Shown: positions 15,232 through 24,630, numbered from the stretch's first letter. The stretch: 64,000 nt of DNA from an uncultured Bacteroidales bacterium (GCA_946187865.1 CAMHST010000001.1:1-64000); one strand, 5' to 3'. Notes: generated by a model from the letters alone, not told the origin. Program-made: numbers and translations.

Positions 15232-16269
15232 TTAACGGGAAACACGGCCGGAGCCGCCGCCTTTGACCAGGGCTTCCACCTCCGCCACGGAAACGCGGTT
15301 GTAGTCGCCGGGGATGGTGTGTTTGAGGGCCGATGCGGCTGCGGCAAACTCGATGGCCTCCTGGTCCGTCGGGTAGGTCAGCAGGCCGTACAGCAGGCCG
15401 CCCATGAAGGAATCGCCGCCGCCCACACGGTCCACGATGTGGGTAATGTCGTACCGGCGGCTCTGCCACAGGGTCTTTCCGTCGTACAGCACACCGCCCC
15501 AGGTGTTGTGGTTGGCATTGATGGAACCGCGCAGGGTGATGGCCACCTTCTTGCAACGCGGGAATTTCTCCATCAGCTGGCGGCAAACGCTGATAAAGGC
15601 GGTCTGGTCAATCTCGCCGCCGGTCTTTTCCGCATCGAAGCCTTCGGGCTTGATGCCGAACTCTTTCTCCGCGTCTTCCTCGTTGCCCAGGATCAGGTCG
15701 CAGCCGGCAACCAGCTCGGGCATCACTTCTGCTGCGGTTTTTCCGTAATTCCAGAGTTTCTTGCGGTAATTGAGGTCGCAGGAGACCTTCACGCCCATCT
15801 CATTGGCCACGCGGATGGCCTCCAGGCAGGCATCGGCCGCGCCCTGGCTCAAAGCCGGCGTGATACCCGTCCAGTGGAACCAGTCGGCTCCTTCCAGGGC
15901 TTTGTGCCAGTCCACCATGCCGGGTTTGATCTCGGCGATGGAAGACCAGCTGCGGTCATACACCACCTTGGAACCGCGGGCAACCGCCCCGGTCTCCAGG
16001 AAGTAAATGCCCAGACGGTCTCCGCCATAGACGACGCTGTCCAGATTCACGCCGAAACCGCGCAGTTCGGCCGCGCACATGGCGGCGATGTCGTTCTTGG
16101 GAAGGCGGGTCACGAAATGTGCATCCACCCCGTAATTGGCCAGGGATACGGCCACGTTGGCCTCTCCGCCGCCAAAATTGATGTCAAACTGCCGGGCCTG
16201 CGAAAAACGGAGGTATCCCGGAGTGGAAAGGCGAAGCATCACCTCGCCGAAAGTCACTACTTTTGCCAT
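15232..16269 (-). CDS. kdgK: 2-dehydro-3-deoxygluconokinase (KDG kinase, PfkB family)
   Basis: Phosphorylates 2-keto-3-deoxygluconate to KDPG with ATP. The 345-residue PfkB-type kinase begins VVTFGEVMLRLSTPGYLRFSQA, has the N-terminal glycine motif FGGGEANVAVSLANYG (near 35), a substrate-binding Tyr and Arg region (DRLGIYFLETGAVARGSKVVYDR), SCDLNYRKKLW, and the C-terminal ATP/catalytic motif VDRVGGGDSFMGGLLYGL with the catalytic Asp. I chose MAKVV as start instead of two residues upstream because it gives the standard N-terminus. Both the UxaABC and the KduID branches of this operon end in its substrate. Confidence 0.93.
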   Translation of the reverse strand: MAKVVTFGEVMLRLSTPGYLRFSQARQFDINFGGGEANVAVSLANYGVDAHFVTRLPKNDIAAMCAAELRGFGVNLDSVVYGGDRLGIYFLETGAVARGSKVVYDRSWSSIAEIKPGMVDWHKALEGADWFHWTGITPALSQGAADACLEAIRVANEMGVKVSCDLNYRKKLWNYGKTAAEVMPELVAGCDLILGNEEDAEKEFGIKPEGFDAEKTGGEIDQTAFISVCRQLMEKFPRCKKVAITLRGSINANHNTWGGVLYDGKTLWQSRRYDITHIVDRVGGGDSFMGGLLYGLLTYPTDQEAIEFAAAASALKHTIPGDYNRVSVAEVEALVKGGGSGRVSR

Positions 16270-16284
16270 ATTCAATACTGTTAA

Positions 16285-17127
16285 TTATCTCAAATCCTTG
16301 GTTTCGCACCAGTCCATGTCGTTGTAATCGTCGTTCTCGCCGCACATGCCCCAGATGAAGGTATAGTTGCGGGTTGCGCAGGCGCTGTGGATGCTCCACT
16401 GCGGGGAGATCACGGCCTGCTCGTTGTGCATCCAGATATGCCGGGTCTCCTGGGGTTCTCCCATGAAATGGCACACGGCGGCATCGTCCGGCACTTCAAA
16501 ATAGAAGTACACCTCCATCCGGCGGTTGTGCGTGTGGGCCGGCATCGTGTTCCAGGTGCTGCCCGGAGCGAGCTCGGTCATGCCCATCTGCAGCTGGCAG
16601 CAGGGCACTACCTCCTTGACTAGCAAACGGTTGATGGTGCGCTCGTTGGACTCTTCCAGGCTACCCAGGTGCATAACCACGGCGTCTTTCTTGGACACCT
16701 GCTTCACCCCCGTCTCCTTATGGGCGGTGGCGGAGCAGAAGTAGAAATGGGCGGGGTGCTCCGGATCCATGCTCTTGAAGGTGACGTGGCGGTTTCCGCG
16801 TCCCACATAGATGGCCTCCTTGAAGGGAATCGTATATTCCTCCTCCCCTACCCGGACAATGCCGGTACCGCCGACATTGATGATCCCCAGCTCGCGGCGC
16901 TGGGTGAAGTAGTCGGCCCGGAGAATCTCCGGAGCGGAAAGCAGGAGCTCTTCCTTCACCGGGACGGCGCCGCCCGCGATGATCCGGTCGAACATGGAAT
17001 AGACCATATTGATCTGGTCGGGGACCATGATATTCTCTACGAGGTACTCCTTGCGCAGGCGCGCAGTGTCGTAGTGTTTCGCGTCCAGGTTGCCGGACGC
17101 TTGTCTTACCTCACAGTTGATCTTCAT
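16285..17127 (-). CDS. kduI: 5-dehydro-4-deoxy-D-glucuronate isomerase KduI
   Basis: Isomerises 5-keto-4-deoxyuronate, formed from unsaturated galacturonate, to 2,5-diketo-3-deoxygluconate (DKII). The 280-residue length is typical. The cupin-type metal site is visible in MPAHTHNRRMEVYFYFEVP (His, His, Glu), with a later His in PQWSIHSACATRNYTFIWGMCGEN, which is a KduI hallmark. The N-terminal half contains LRKEYLVENIMVPDQINMVYSMFDRIIAGGAVP. The start is the ATG at 17127; the longer ORF in the track would run into the kduD end. It follows kduD by 16 bp, and the two catalyse consecutive steps. Confidence 0.97.
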   Translation of the reverse strand: MKINCEVRQASGNLDAKHYDTARLRKEYLVENIMVPDQINMVYSMFDRIIAGGAVPVKEELLLSAPEILRADYFTQRRELGIINVGGTGIVRVGEEEYTIPFKEAIYVGRGNRHVTFKSMDPEHPAHFYFCSATAHKETGVKQVSKKDAVVMHLGSLEESNERTINRLLVKEVVPCCQLQMGMTELAPGSTWNTMPAHTHNRRMEVYFYFEVPDDAAVCHFMGEPQETRHIWMHNEQAVISPQWSIHSACATRNYTFIWGMCGENDDYNDMDWCETKDLR

Positions 17128-17143
17128 TGCACAAGATTGGTTT

Positions 17144-17947
17144 TTAAGGTTGTTTTCCGATATAGGCGAGAATGCCGCCATCGACATAGAGGATGTGCCC
17201 GTTTACGGCGTCTGAAGCGTGAGAAGCCAGGAAAACGGCGGGGCCGCCCAGCTCATCGGGGTCCAGCCAGCGTCCGGCCGGCGTCTTGGCACAGATGAAG
17301 CTGTCGAAGGGATGGGGGCTGCCGTCGGCCTGCCTCTCCCGGAGCGGAGCCGTCTGCGGGGTGGCGATGTATCCCGGGCCCAGGCCGTTGCACTGGATGT
17401 TATAGCCGCCGTACTCCGAGCAGATGTTGCGGGTGAGCATTTTGAGCCCGCCCTTGGCTGCGGCATAGGCCGACACGGTTTCCCGGCCCAGCTCCGACAT
17501 CATGGAGCAGACATTGATGATCTTGCCTTCGCGGCGTTCCATCATCTCGGGCACCACCGCGGCCGAGCAGATATACGGGCCCACCAGGTCCACGTCTATC
17601 ACCCGCTGGAATTCTTCCCGCTTCATCTCGTGCATGGGGATGCGTTTGATGATGCCGGCATTGTTCACCAGGATATGGATAGGGCCCACTTCCCGGTGGA
17701 TGCGCGCGACAAGGTCCTTGACCTGGACCTCGTCCGTGACGTCGCACACGTAGCCGTGCACATTGGTGATACCGGCCTCTCGATAGGCCTCCAAGCCTTT
17801 TAGCATGGATGCCTCGTTGCTGGTGTTGAAAACAATATTGTCTATGCCGGCGCGTACAAAGGCCTGCGCAATGGCAAAGCCGATACCATAAGCGGCTCCG
17901 GTAATCCAGGCATTCCTGCCTTCCAGGGAAAATAAACTGCTGCTCAT
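17144..17947 (-). CDS. kduD: 2-dehydro-3-deoxy-D-gluconate 5-dehydrogenase KduD (SDR)
   Basis: Reduces DKII to 2-keto-3-deoxygluconate with NAD(P)H. The 267-residue classical short-chain dehydrogenase has the cofactor motif ITGAAYGIGFAIA (TGxxxGIG) near residue 15, NNAG in LVNNAGIIKRIPMH, the catalytic Ser in INVCSMMSELGR, and YAAAK (YxxxK) in SAYAAAKGGLKML. The end GGPAVFLASHASDAVNGHILYVDGG is standard for the family. The identification as KduD rather than a gluconate dehydrogenase rests on its place directly before kduI. Its ATG overlaps the stop of the DUF4861 gene (ATGA). Confidence 0.92.
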   Translation of the reverse strand: MSSSLFSLEGRNAWITGAAYGIGFAIAQAFVRAGIDNIVFNTSNEASMLKGLEAYREAGITNVHGYVCDVTDEVQVKDLVARIHREVGPIHILVNNAGIIKRIPMHEMKREEFQRVIDVDLVGPYICSAAVVPEMMERREGKIINVCSMMSELGRETVSAYAAAKGGLKMLTRNICSEYGGYNIQCNGLGPGYIATPQTAPLRERQADGSPHPFDSFICAKTPAGRWLDPDELGGPAVFLASHASDAVNGHILYVDGGILAYIGKQP

Positions 17948-18804
17948 AGCTGCTCTCTTACCATGTTAAACCATGCTTCGGCCGACTCCGGGCCGCCTTT
18001 GGACCAGCAGGAGCCGAACTTGTAAAGGAAAGGCTCTCCGCTGCGGATTTCACGGGTGCAGATTCCATGGATGCCGTCGGGCGTAACAACCGCCTCACCG
18101 GCCCCGGGAACCACCACGGCCACCCCCAGCATGCCGTCTTCCGGCTCGATGCTCTGGTCGGAGGCGTGCTCCCAAAGCGCATAGATTCCGGGAGCGAGGC
18201 ACTCCTCGGAGAGGGTTTCCTGCGCGGGATGACGGTTCACGCCCGCAGCGATGGTCAGGGACTCTGCCCCGGTGAAGGTGTAGGTATCCTCCACCTCGCA
18301 GAAATGCGTGTCCGGCAGCACCGTAACCTTCTTGTCCAGGGAAACGGAAATGCTGTCGGAGGCCTGCCAGGCCGGATAATGAAGCACGAAGACCACTTTT
18401 TCCGAGCCCTCTTCCAACATGTCGAAGGAGCGGTAATTGGTGGCCGGATAACAGAGTTTCCCGTCTACGAGCGGGGCCGAAGCGCCGCCGCCCAGCGAGA
18501 CAGCCACCTTGTAGCAGTCTTTGCCGCCGTGGTCGTGGTGATAGTAATCCGGATCTTCCATCGCTCCTTTGTACCACTGATCGGCCACCAGGGAGCCCGG
18601 GAGTTTGACCCAGATGTCTATGCCCGGCGAAGTGGGATTCCCTTCCAGGGCCTTTCCGTAGAAACGTCCGGCCACCAGGTTATTCTCGAACACGAAATCG
18701 TCGGCACGCTCGGGAACGTAACGGGCCATGACCCTTTTCTCCTTCTCCCCCGAACAGGAGAGAAGGGAAAACAGGGCCGCTGCAATTATCAGAAGTTTCC
18801 TCAT
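17944..18804 (-). CDS. DUF4861-family lipoprotein
   Basis: A 286-residue lipoprotein (LFSLLSCSGEKEK). The mature protein resembles DUF4861, a family found in pectin and alginate utilisation loci: RADDFVFENNLVAGRFYGKALEGNPTSPGIDIWVK, then DYYHHDHGGKDCYKVAVSLGGGASAP and a C-terminal TREIRSGEPFLYKFGSCWSKGG. The many conserved His and Asp residues suggest an enzyme or a carbohydrate-binding beta-sandwich. The biochemical role is not established to my knowledge. Its place between the uronate transporter and kduD, with 1-bp and 4-bp-overlap junctions, ties it to uronate use, perhaps in the periplasm. Confidence 0.8.
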   Translation of the reverse strand: MRKLLIIAAALFSLLSCSGEKEKRVMARYVPERADDFVFENNLVAGRFYGKALEGNPTSPGIDIWVKLPGSLVADQWYKGAMEDPDYYHHDHGGKDCYKVAVSLGGGASAPLVDGKLCYPATNYRSFDMLEEGSEKVVFVLHYPAWQASDSISVSLDKKVTVLPDTHFCEVEDTYTFTGAESLTIAAGVNRHPAQETLSEECLAPGIYALWEHASDQSIEPEDGMLGVAVVVPGAGEAVVTPDGIHGICTREIRSGEPFLYKFGSCWSKGGPESAEAWFNMVREQL

Positions 18805-18805
18805 A

Positions 18806-20257
18806 TTAGACTTCTACGGGTTTGTACTTGGGAACAAGGGCTTTCATGATGCTCCAGGCAATCAGATAGGCCACGCCGCAGAAACAGAACATGATAAAGT
18901 AGCCTGCAGGCTTGCCTTCGAAGCCGAAGAAACGGAAAGCCGCCCCCATTTCCTCTGCATGGGTGAACAGCTTACCGGCCACATACTGAATAATCATGGA
19001 GCCGATACCGCCCGCCATGGCGCCGATGCCGGTGATGGTGGCGATGGTGCTCTTCGGGAACATGTCACCGATGGTGGAGAAGAGGTTGGCGCTCCAGGCC
19101 TGGTGACCCGCACCGGCAAGGCCGATCAGGATGGCCGGCCACCAGGGCGTATTGAAGTTGATGCCCAGCGGCTGCGCAAAGAGAGCGGCAATGGGGAAGA
19201 AAGCGAAGATGAGCATGGCGAGCATGCGGCCCGCATACGGATTCATGCCTTTCTTTTCCACGAAGACCTTGGGCAGGTATCCGCCGAAGATGGAGATCAC
19301 GGTCACGATGGCGTAGAGCGTGAAAATCAGTCCCTGGCCCAGACCGGAAGTGGCGGGGGCGTTGAACTGGTTGCTGAAATAGGAGGGCGCCCAGAACAGG
19401 AAGAACCACCATACGCCGTCGGTGAAGAACTTGCCGGTGATGAAGGCCCAGGTCTGCCTGTACTTGAAGCACTGGATCATGGGGATGGACTTCTGGTCGG
19501 CCACGGCAGCCTTTTCGGCCGCCTCGGCGGCGTCGTCCTGATGGATGTATTCCAGCTCGGCCTCGTTGACATGCTTGCTGGCCTCCGGCTTGTCATACAT
19601 GAAGGTCCAGAAGAACATCCAGATGAAGCCCAGGCCGCCGATGATGATGAAAGCCCACTCCCAGCCCAGTTTCACGGCCAGCGGGGGAATCAGCAGCGGA
19701 GCGGCCAGCGCGCCCACGGAGGCGCCGGCATTGAAAATGGAGGTGGCGAAGGCGCGGTCTTTCTTCGGGAAATACTCGGCCGTCACCTTGATGGCCGCCG
19801 GGAAGTTCCCGGATTCACCCAGGGCAAGGATGCCGCGGCACAGCAGGAACAGATAGACGGAAGTGGTGGCAATGGCCAGGGCCGCTTCGCTTCCCGCCTG
19901 GACGGCGCGCATGGCTGCCACGCTGTCCAGACCGGCGATATGGGCCGTAGCCCAGCCGCAGGCGGCGTGCAGGCACGCACCGGCCGACCATACGCCGATG
20001 GAGATCAGGTAACCCTTCTTGGTCCCCATCCAGTCCACGAACTTGCCCGCGAACAGGCAGCAGATGGCGTAGAAGATGGAGAAGAAGGAGGTAATGGTGC
20101 CGTAGTGGGCATCCGTCCAGTGGAATTCAGGTTTGATGAATTCCTCGTACGTGAGGGACAGAACCTGGCGGTCCAGGTAGTTTACCGTAGTCGCCACGAA
20201 AAGCAGCGAACACAGCCACCAGCGCCAGTTGCTCATCAGTTTCTTCTGCGTACTCAT
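18806..20257 (-). CDS. MFS hexuronate transporter (ExuT-like)
   Basis: A 483-residue major facilitator protein with twelve predicted membrane segments. The first reads WRWWLCSLLFVATTVNYLDRQVLSLTYEEF, the NYLDRQ motif being typical of the anion:cation symporter subfamily that includes ExuT (galacturonate and glucuronate). Other matching stretches are RGILALGESGNFPAAIKVTAEYFPKKDRAFATSIFNAGASVGAL and GHQAWSANLFSTIGDMFPKSTIATITGIGAMAGGIGSM. It would carry monomeric uronates from the periplasm to the cytoplasm, where the flanking uxa and kdu enzymes act. It starts 3 bp after uxaB. Confidence 0.9.
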   Translation of the reverse strand: MSTQKKLMSNWRWWLCSLLFVATTVNYLDRQVLSLTYEEFIKPEFHWTDAHYGTITSFFSIFYAICCLFAGKFVDWMGTKKGYLISIGVWSAGACLHAACGWATAHIAGLDSVAAMRAVQAGSEAALAIATTSVYLFLLCRGILALGESGNFPAAIKVTAEYFPKKDRAFATSIFNAGASVGALAAPLLIPPLAVKLGWEWAFIIIGGLGFIWMFFWTFMYDKPEASKHVNEAELEYIHQDDAAEAAEKAAVADQKSIPMIQCFKYRQTWAFITGKFFTDGVWWFFLFWAPSYFSNQFNAPATSGLGQGLIFTLYAIVTVISIFGGYLPKVFVEKKGMNPYAGRMLAMLIFAFFPIAALFAQPLGINFNTPWWPAILIGLAGAGHQAWSANLFSTIGDMFPKSTIATITGIGAMAGGIGSMIIQYVAGKLFTHAEEMGAAFRFFGFEGKPAGYFIMFCFCGVAYLIAWSIMKALVPKYKPVEV

Positions 20258-20260
20258 AGG

Positions 20261-21700
20261 CTAGATAATGGTCTTGACGGCTTCACGCATACCTTTTTCC
20301 TGGATCAGGGCCAGGTCTTTGCAAAGCAGGTCGGTAAGGCCGGGAATGGCATTGAGGTCTTCGCCCCAGATAAATTCGTCGGCAAGGACGCCCTTGGCCA
20401 CGGCGGCGACATCACCGGTGGCCCAGAGGTCCCTCAGCAGCTGCATGATCTTGGGATCGTCGTTGGGGACAATCTCGTCCTCTCCGCGTTTGCCGCCCTT
20501 ATAGTAGGTGCAGATGGCGGCGAGACCCATCACGAGTCCCTGCGGAAGCTCGCCCCTGCGCTCCAGATAGGTCTTGAGGCCGGGCAGGTCGCGGGTCTTG
20601 AACTTGGGGAAGGAATTGAGCATAATGGAAGTTACGAAATGCTTCACGAACGGGTTGCGGAAGCGCTCCATCACGTCGGCGGCAAATTTCTCCAGTTCGT
20701 CCTTGGGCAGGTTGCAGGTGGGAAGGAGTTCCTCGAACATCACCTTATGGACAAATCTGCCGATTTCAGGGTCTTCGCAGCACTCTTTCACGGTGTTCAG
20801 GCCGCTCAGGTAGCCTACGGGGCTCAGGACGGTGTGGGGGCCGTTCAGCAGGGTCACTTTCCGCTCGTGGTAAGGAGCCTCGGAGGGGACGAACAGCACG
20901 TGCAGGCCGGCTTTGTCGGCCGGGAATTCGGCGGCGACTTCCTTCGGGGCCTCGATGACCCAGAGGTGGAAGATTTCGGCCTTGTCCAGCAGATGGTCGT
21001 CGTAGCCCACGCGCTCGCAGAGCTGGGCGGCGTTGTCACGCGGATAACCGGGAACGATGCGATCTACCAGGGTGCTGTACACACCGCAGGCGTCCTCGAA
21101 CCAGGCGGCGAAGTCCGGGCCCAGGTTCCACAGGTCTATATACTGCCGGATGCACTCTTTAAGGTGCTTGCCGTTTTCGAAGATGAGTTCGCAGGGGAAA
21201 ATGATGAGTCCCTTGTCGGCGGCACCCTTGAAGAACTGCCAGCGGTGATACAGCAGCTGGGTCAGCTTGCCGGGATAGCTGCTGGCGGGCTTGTCGTCCA
21301 GCTTGCAGGCCGGGTCGAAAGCGATGCCGGCTTCCGTCGTATTGGAAATGACGAAGCGGATCTCCGGCTGCTCGGCCAGTTTCAGGTAAGCGCCGAAATC
21401 CTCGTAGGGATTCAGGCCGCGGGAGATGACGTCGATCAGGTCCACGCTGTTTACGGGCTGTCCGTCCTGCAGGCCCTGGAGATTCAGGTGATACAGGCCG
21501 TCCTGCTCGTTGAGCCAGCCTACCATGCCCTTCTCGATGGGCTGGACAACGACGACGGAGCCGTTGAAATCGGTCTTCTGGTTGGTCTTCCAGATAATCC
21601 ACTCGATGAATGCGCGGAGGAAGTTTCCTTCGCCGAACTGAATCACCTTTTCGGTGTACTGCTTGGCCTGCGGTGCAGACTTACGGTTTAGTCTTTCCAT
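20261..21700 (-). CDS. uxaB: Tagaturonate reductase / altronate oxidoreductase UxaB
   Basis: Reduces D-tagaturonate to D-altronate with NADH, the second step of galacturonate catabolism. The 479-residue protein belongs to the mannitol dehydrogenase family: an N-terminal Rossmann region (KVIQFGEGNFLRAFIEWIIWKTNQ), then RFVISNTTEAGIAFDP, and the C-terminal domain with the catalytic-type Lys in FVPSEAPYHERKVTLLNGPHTVLSPVGYLSGLNTVKECCEDPEI. I prefer UxaB over fructuronate reductase (UxuB) because of the GEGNFLRAF start and because uxaA and uxaC are the adjacent genes, while no mannonate dehydratase is present. Confidence 0.92.
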   Translation of the reverse strand: MERLNRKSAPQAKQYTEKVIQFGEGNFLRAFIEWIIWKTNQKTDFNGSVVVVQPIEKGMVGWLNEQDGLYHLNLQGLQDGQPVNSVDLIDVISRGLNPYEDFGAYLKLAEQPEIRFVISNTTEAGIAFDPACKLDDKPASSYPGKLTQLLYHRWQFFKGAADKGLIIFPCELIFENGKHLKECIRQYIDLWNLGPDFAAWFEDACGVYSTLVDRIVPGYPRDNAAQLCERVGYDDHLLDKAEIFHLWVIEAPKEVAAEFPADKAGLHVLFVPSEAPYHERKVTLLNGPHTVLSPVGYLSGLNTVKECCEDPEIGRFVHKVMFEELLPTCNLPKDELEKFAADVMERFRNPFVKHFVTSIMLNSFPKFKTRDLPGLKTYLERRGELPQGLVMGLAAICTYYKGGKRGEDEIVPNDDPKIMQLLRDLWATGDVAAVAKGVLADEFIWGEDLNAIPGLTDLLCKDLALIQEKGMREAVKTII

Positions 21701-21709
21701 ATCAATGAT

Positions 21710-23188
21710 TTATAAAGTTACTCCTTGTTTAAAGATGGCAATCTCGCGGATGCCGTGTTTTTCGTTGTTCACCGGGGTGCCGCTGGCGGCTGCCAGGACA
21801 AAATCTATAAAGCGGGCGCTCACCTCCTCCATCGGCTCTCCCTGGGCCAGCACACCTGCATTGAAGTCTATCCAGGAGGGTTTGGCCTGGTAAAGCGGCG
21901 TGTTGGTGGAAATCTTCATGGTAGGGACGAAGCTGCCGAACGGCGTGCCCCGGCCGGTCGTGAACAGCACAATCTGGCAGCCGGAAGCCGCCAGGGCCGT
22001 GGACGCTACCAGGTCGTTGCCGGGAGCGCTGAGCAGGTTCAGCCCCTTCACCTGCAGGGGCTCGGCATATTTCAGCACGCCCCGGACGATGCTCTTGCCG
22101 CACTTCTGGGTGCAGCCCAGCGACTTCTCTTCCAGCGTGGATATACCGCCTGCCTTGTTGCCGGGCGAGGGATTCTCGTACACGGGCATCCCCTGCTTCA
22201 TGAAATACTCCTTGAAGTCGTTGATCAGGTGCACGGTCTTGTCAAAGGTAGCCTGGTCCTGGCAGCGGTTCATCAGGATGGTTTCCGCGCCGAACATCTC
22301 CGGCACTTCCGTAAGCACGGTGGTGCCGCCCTGGGCCACGATCCAGTCGGAGAATACGCCCAAGAGCGGGTTGGCGGTAATGCCGGACAGACCGTCGGAG
22401 CCGCCGCACTTGAGTCCTACACGGAGCTCGCTCACAGGCACTTCCGTGCGTTTATCCCGGCTGCAGACGGCGTAGATTTCCCGCAGTCGGTCCACGCCAT
22501 ACTGGATTTCGTCGTCCACTTTCTGGCACACGAACATCTTCACGCGGGACTCGTCCACGGGACCCACCAGCTCCCGGAATGCGTCCAGCTGGTTGTTCTC
22601 GCAGCCCAGGCTCACCACCAGCACGCCGCCGGCATTGGGATGATGCACCATGTCGCGAAGCACCTTGCGGGTGTTCTCATGGTCGTCGCCCAGCTGGGAG
22701 CAGCCGTAGTTGTGCGGAAAATGGACGATCGCGTCCACGGAAGATGTCTCTCCGACAAACTCTGCCTTGAAGCGGTTCACAATCTGCTCGCAGATGCCGT
22801 TCACGCAGCCCACGGTGGGAATCACCCATATCTGGTTGCGGACGCCCACCTGCCCGTCGGCCCGGCGGAATCCCATGAACGTGCGTTTGGACGCGCTTTC
22901 CGGAATCTCCACCAGCGCGGGCTTGTACTCGTAGTCCAGGAGCCCTTCCAGGTTGGTCTTGATGCAGCTGTGGTCTACCAGGGTACCCGCCGCCGCATCA
23001 CGGGTCACGTGTCCGATCGGGAAACCGTACTTGACCACATTGTCCCCTGCTTTGAGCGCCTGGAGCACGACTTTGTGCCCGCGGGGAATGTCGGTCGCCA
23101 GGGTGACACCCTCCACCACCTCCCCTTTGGAGAGGTCCTGGAGCGCCACGGCCACGTTGTCGGCCGGATTGATCTTGATGTATCTCAT
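21710..23188 (-). CDS. uxaA: Altronate dehydratase UxaA
   Basis: Dehydrates D-altronate to 2-keto-3-deoxygluconate; the family uses an iron or manganese centre. The 492-residue full-length form has an N-terminal SAF domain (about 1-95: VALQDLSKGEVVEGVTLATDIPRGHKVVLQALKAGDNVVKYGFPIGH) and a large C-terminal domain with FMGFRRADGQVGVRNQIWVIPTVGCVNGICEQI, HNYGCSQLGDDHENTRKVL, SLGCENNQ, GLKCGGSDGLSGITANPLLG and FTTGRGTPFGSFVPTMKISTN. I chose the ATG at 23188, which shares its A with the uxaC stop (TGATG). The 88 extra residues in the ORF track come from the uxaC coding region in another frame. Confidence 0.95.
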   Translation of the reverse strand: MRYIKINPADNVAVALQDLSKGEVVEGVTLATDIPRGHKVVLQALKAGDNVVKYGFPIGHVTRDAAAGTLVDHSCIKTNLEGLLDYEYKPALVEIPESASKRTFMGFRRADGQVGVRNQIWVIPTVGCVNGICEQIVNRFKAEFVGETSSVDAIVHFPHNYGCSQLGDDHENTRKVLRDMVHHPNAGGVLVVSLGCENNQLDAFRELVGPVDESRVKMFVCQKVDDEIQYGVDRLREIYAVCSRDKRTEVPVSELRVGLKCGGSDGLSGITANPLLGVFSDWIVAQGGTTVLTEVPEMFGAETILMNRCQDQATFDKTVHLINDFKEYFMKQGMPVYENPSPGNKAGGISTLEEKSLGCTQKCGKSIVRGVLKYAEPLQVKGLNLLSAPGNDLVASTALAASGCQIVLFTTGRGTPFGSFVPTMKISTNTPLYQAKPSWIDFNAGVLAQGEPMEEVSARFIDFVLAAASGTPVNNEKHGIREIAIFKQGVTL

Positions 23189-24603
23189 CAGAAGTTGAAA
23201 TAGTTTTTTGCGTTGTTGTAGGAAATGTCCTCTACCATCCGGCCGATGAAATCCATCTCGGAGGCGGGAAGCCTGCCCTCCTCGATATCCTTCCCCAGGA
23301 CATCGCAAAGGATGCGGCGGAAGTACTCGTGGCGGGGATAAGAGATGAAGCTGCGGCTGTCCGTGAGCATGCCCACGAAGCGGGAGAACAGGCCCAGGAC
23401 GCTTAGGGCGTCCATCTGGCGGCGCATGCCCACTTCCTGGTCCAGGAACCACCAGCCGCTGCCGAACTGCATCTTGCCGGGAACGGTTCCGTCGTTAAAG
23501 GTATAGAGCATGGTCATCATCACCTCGTTATCCTTGGGATTGAGGCAGTAGAGGATGGTCTTGGTGAGTTTGTCCTCTGCGGCAAGGCGGTCGAAGAACT
23601 TATGGCCGGCAGCGGCGATTTCCTGGTCGTGAATGGCATCATAACCCGTATCGGGGCCGATCAGGCCGAACATCTTGCTGTTATTGTTGCGGATGGCACC
23701 GATATGGAACTGCTGGGTCCATCCTGCCTCGGCGTCCATGACGGCCTGGTCGTGCAGGAAGGCGCTGCGGAACTTCTCCAGTTCTTTGGGATTGGGCTTG
23801 ATGCCCATGAGCACTTTCTTGAAAATAAGTTCGATTTCCAGTTCCTTGTAGTCGGCCGAATAGAAATTCTCCAGACCATGGTCGGAGAGCTTGCAACCAT
23901 TGGCGGCAAAGTAGTCGTGCCGCTTCTGCAGGGCCTCGCACAGGTCGGCATAGGAGTCGATCTCCATGCCGGCGGCCTCGCCCAGCTGCTGCAGATAGGC
24001 CTTGTAAGCGGCGGGATTCTCGATGGCCATGGCCTTGTCCGGGCGCCAGGCGGGAATCACCTTGGTACCGAATGGATTCGCGGCAATCATCTTGTGCCAG
24101 CGGAGGTCGTCGGCCGGGTCGTCGGTGGTGCATACGGTCTCCACATTGAACTTGCGGATAAGGGCCTGTCCCCGGAACTCCGGCGTGGCCAGTTTGGCGT
24201 TGCACTCCTCGAAGATTTCACGGGCGGTGGCCGGGCAGAGGAGCTTGTCGATGCCGAATACACGGCTCAGCTCCAGGTGCGTCCAGTGATAGAGCGGGTT
24301 CCGCATGGTGTAAGGAACCGTCTCTGCCCACTTCCGGAAGGTTTCCCAGGAGTCGTATTTCCCGCCGGTGATATAATCCTCATTAACGCCGTTGGCGCGC
24401 ATGGCACGCCATTTATAATGGTCTCCATAGTGGCCGTCCACCAGCCACAGCTGGGTGATGTCCCGGAACTGGATATTCTCCGCTATCTGCTGCGGAACCA
24501 GGTGGCAGTGATAGTCGATGATGGGCATCTTCTCCGCGTGCTCGTGGTAAAGCTTCCTGGCGGTCTCCGTCTGGAGCATGAAATCAGGGTTGATAAAAGT
24601 CAT
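23188..24603 (-). CDS. uxaC: Uronate isomerase UxaC
   Basis: Isomerises D-galacturonate to D-tagaturonate (and D-glucuronate to D-fructuronate). The 471-residue member of the amidohydrolase fold shows the family opening FINPDFMLQTETARKLYHEHAEKMPIIDYHCHLVPQQIAEN with the HxH metal pair, RAMRANGVNEDYITG, YHWTHLELSRVFGI, TTDDPADDLRWHK and, later, LTDSRSFISYPRHEYFRRILCD. It is the first of the cytoplasmic catabolic genes and lies 71 bp after the large lipoprotein gene. This is the widest gap in the operon and holds a GC-rich hairpin. Confidence 0.96.
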   Translation of the reverse strand: MTFINPDFMLQTETARKLYHEHAEKMPIIDYHCHLVPQQIAENIQFRDITQLWLVDGHYGDHYKWRAMRANGVNEDYITGGKYDSWETFRKWAETVPYTMRNPLYHWTHLELSRVFGIDKLLCPATAREIFEECNAKLATPEFRGQALIRKFNVETVCTTDDPADDLRWHKMIAANPFGTKVIPAWRPDKAMAIENPAAYKAYLQQLGEAAGMEIDSYADLCEALQKRHDYFAANGCKLSDHGLENFYSADYKELEIELIFKKVLMGIKPNPKELEKFRSAFLHDQAVMDAEAGWTQQFHIGAIRNNNSKMFGLIGPDTGYDAIHDQEIAAAGHKFFDRLAAEDKLTKTILYCLNPKDNEVMMTMLYTFNDGTVPGKMQFGSGWWFLDQEVGMRRQMDALSVLGLFSRFVGMLTDSRSFISYPRHEYFRRILCDVLGKDIEEGRLPASEMDFIGRMVEDISYNNAKNYFNF

Positions 24604-24630
24604 AGTGCTAATTGTTTAACTTGTTTTTGG

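Noticed and set aside
20261-23188. Fructuronate reductase and mannonate pathway (UxuA/UxuB) as alternative names
   Set aside because: No mannonate dehydratase is present, the dehydratase has the UxaA SAF-domain architecture, and pectin supplies galacturonate, so the UxaB/UxaA assignment fits better.
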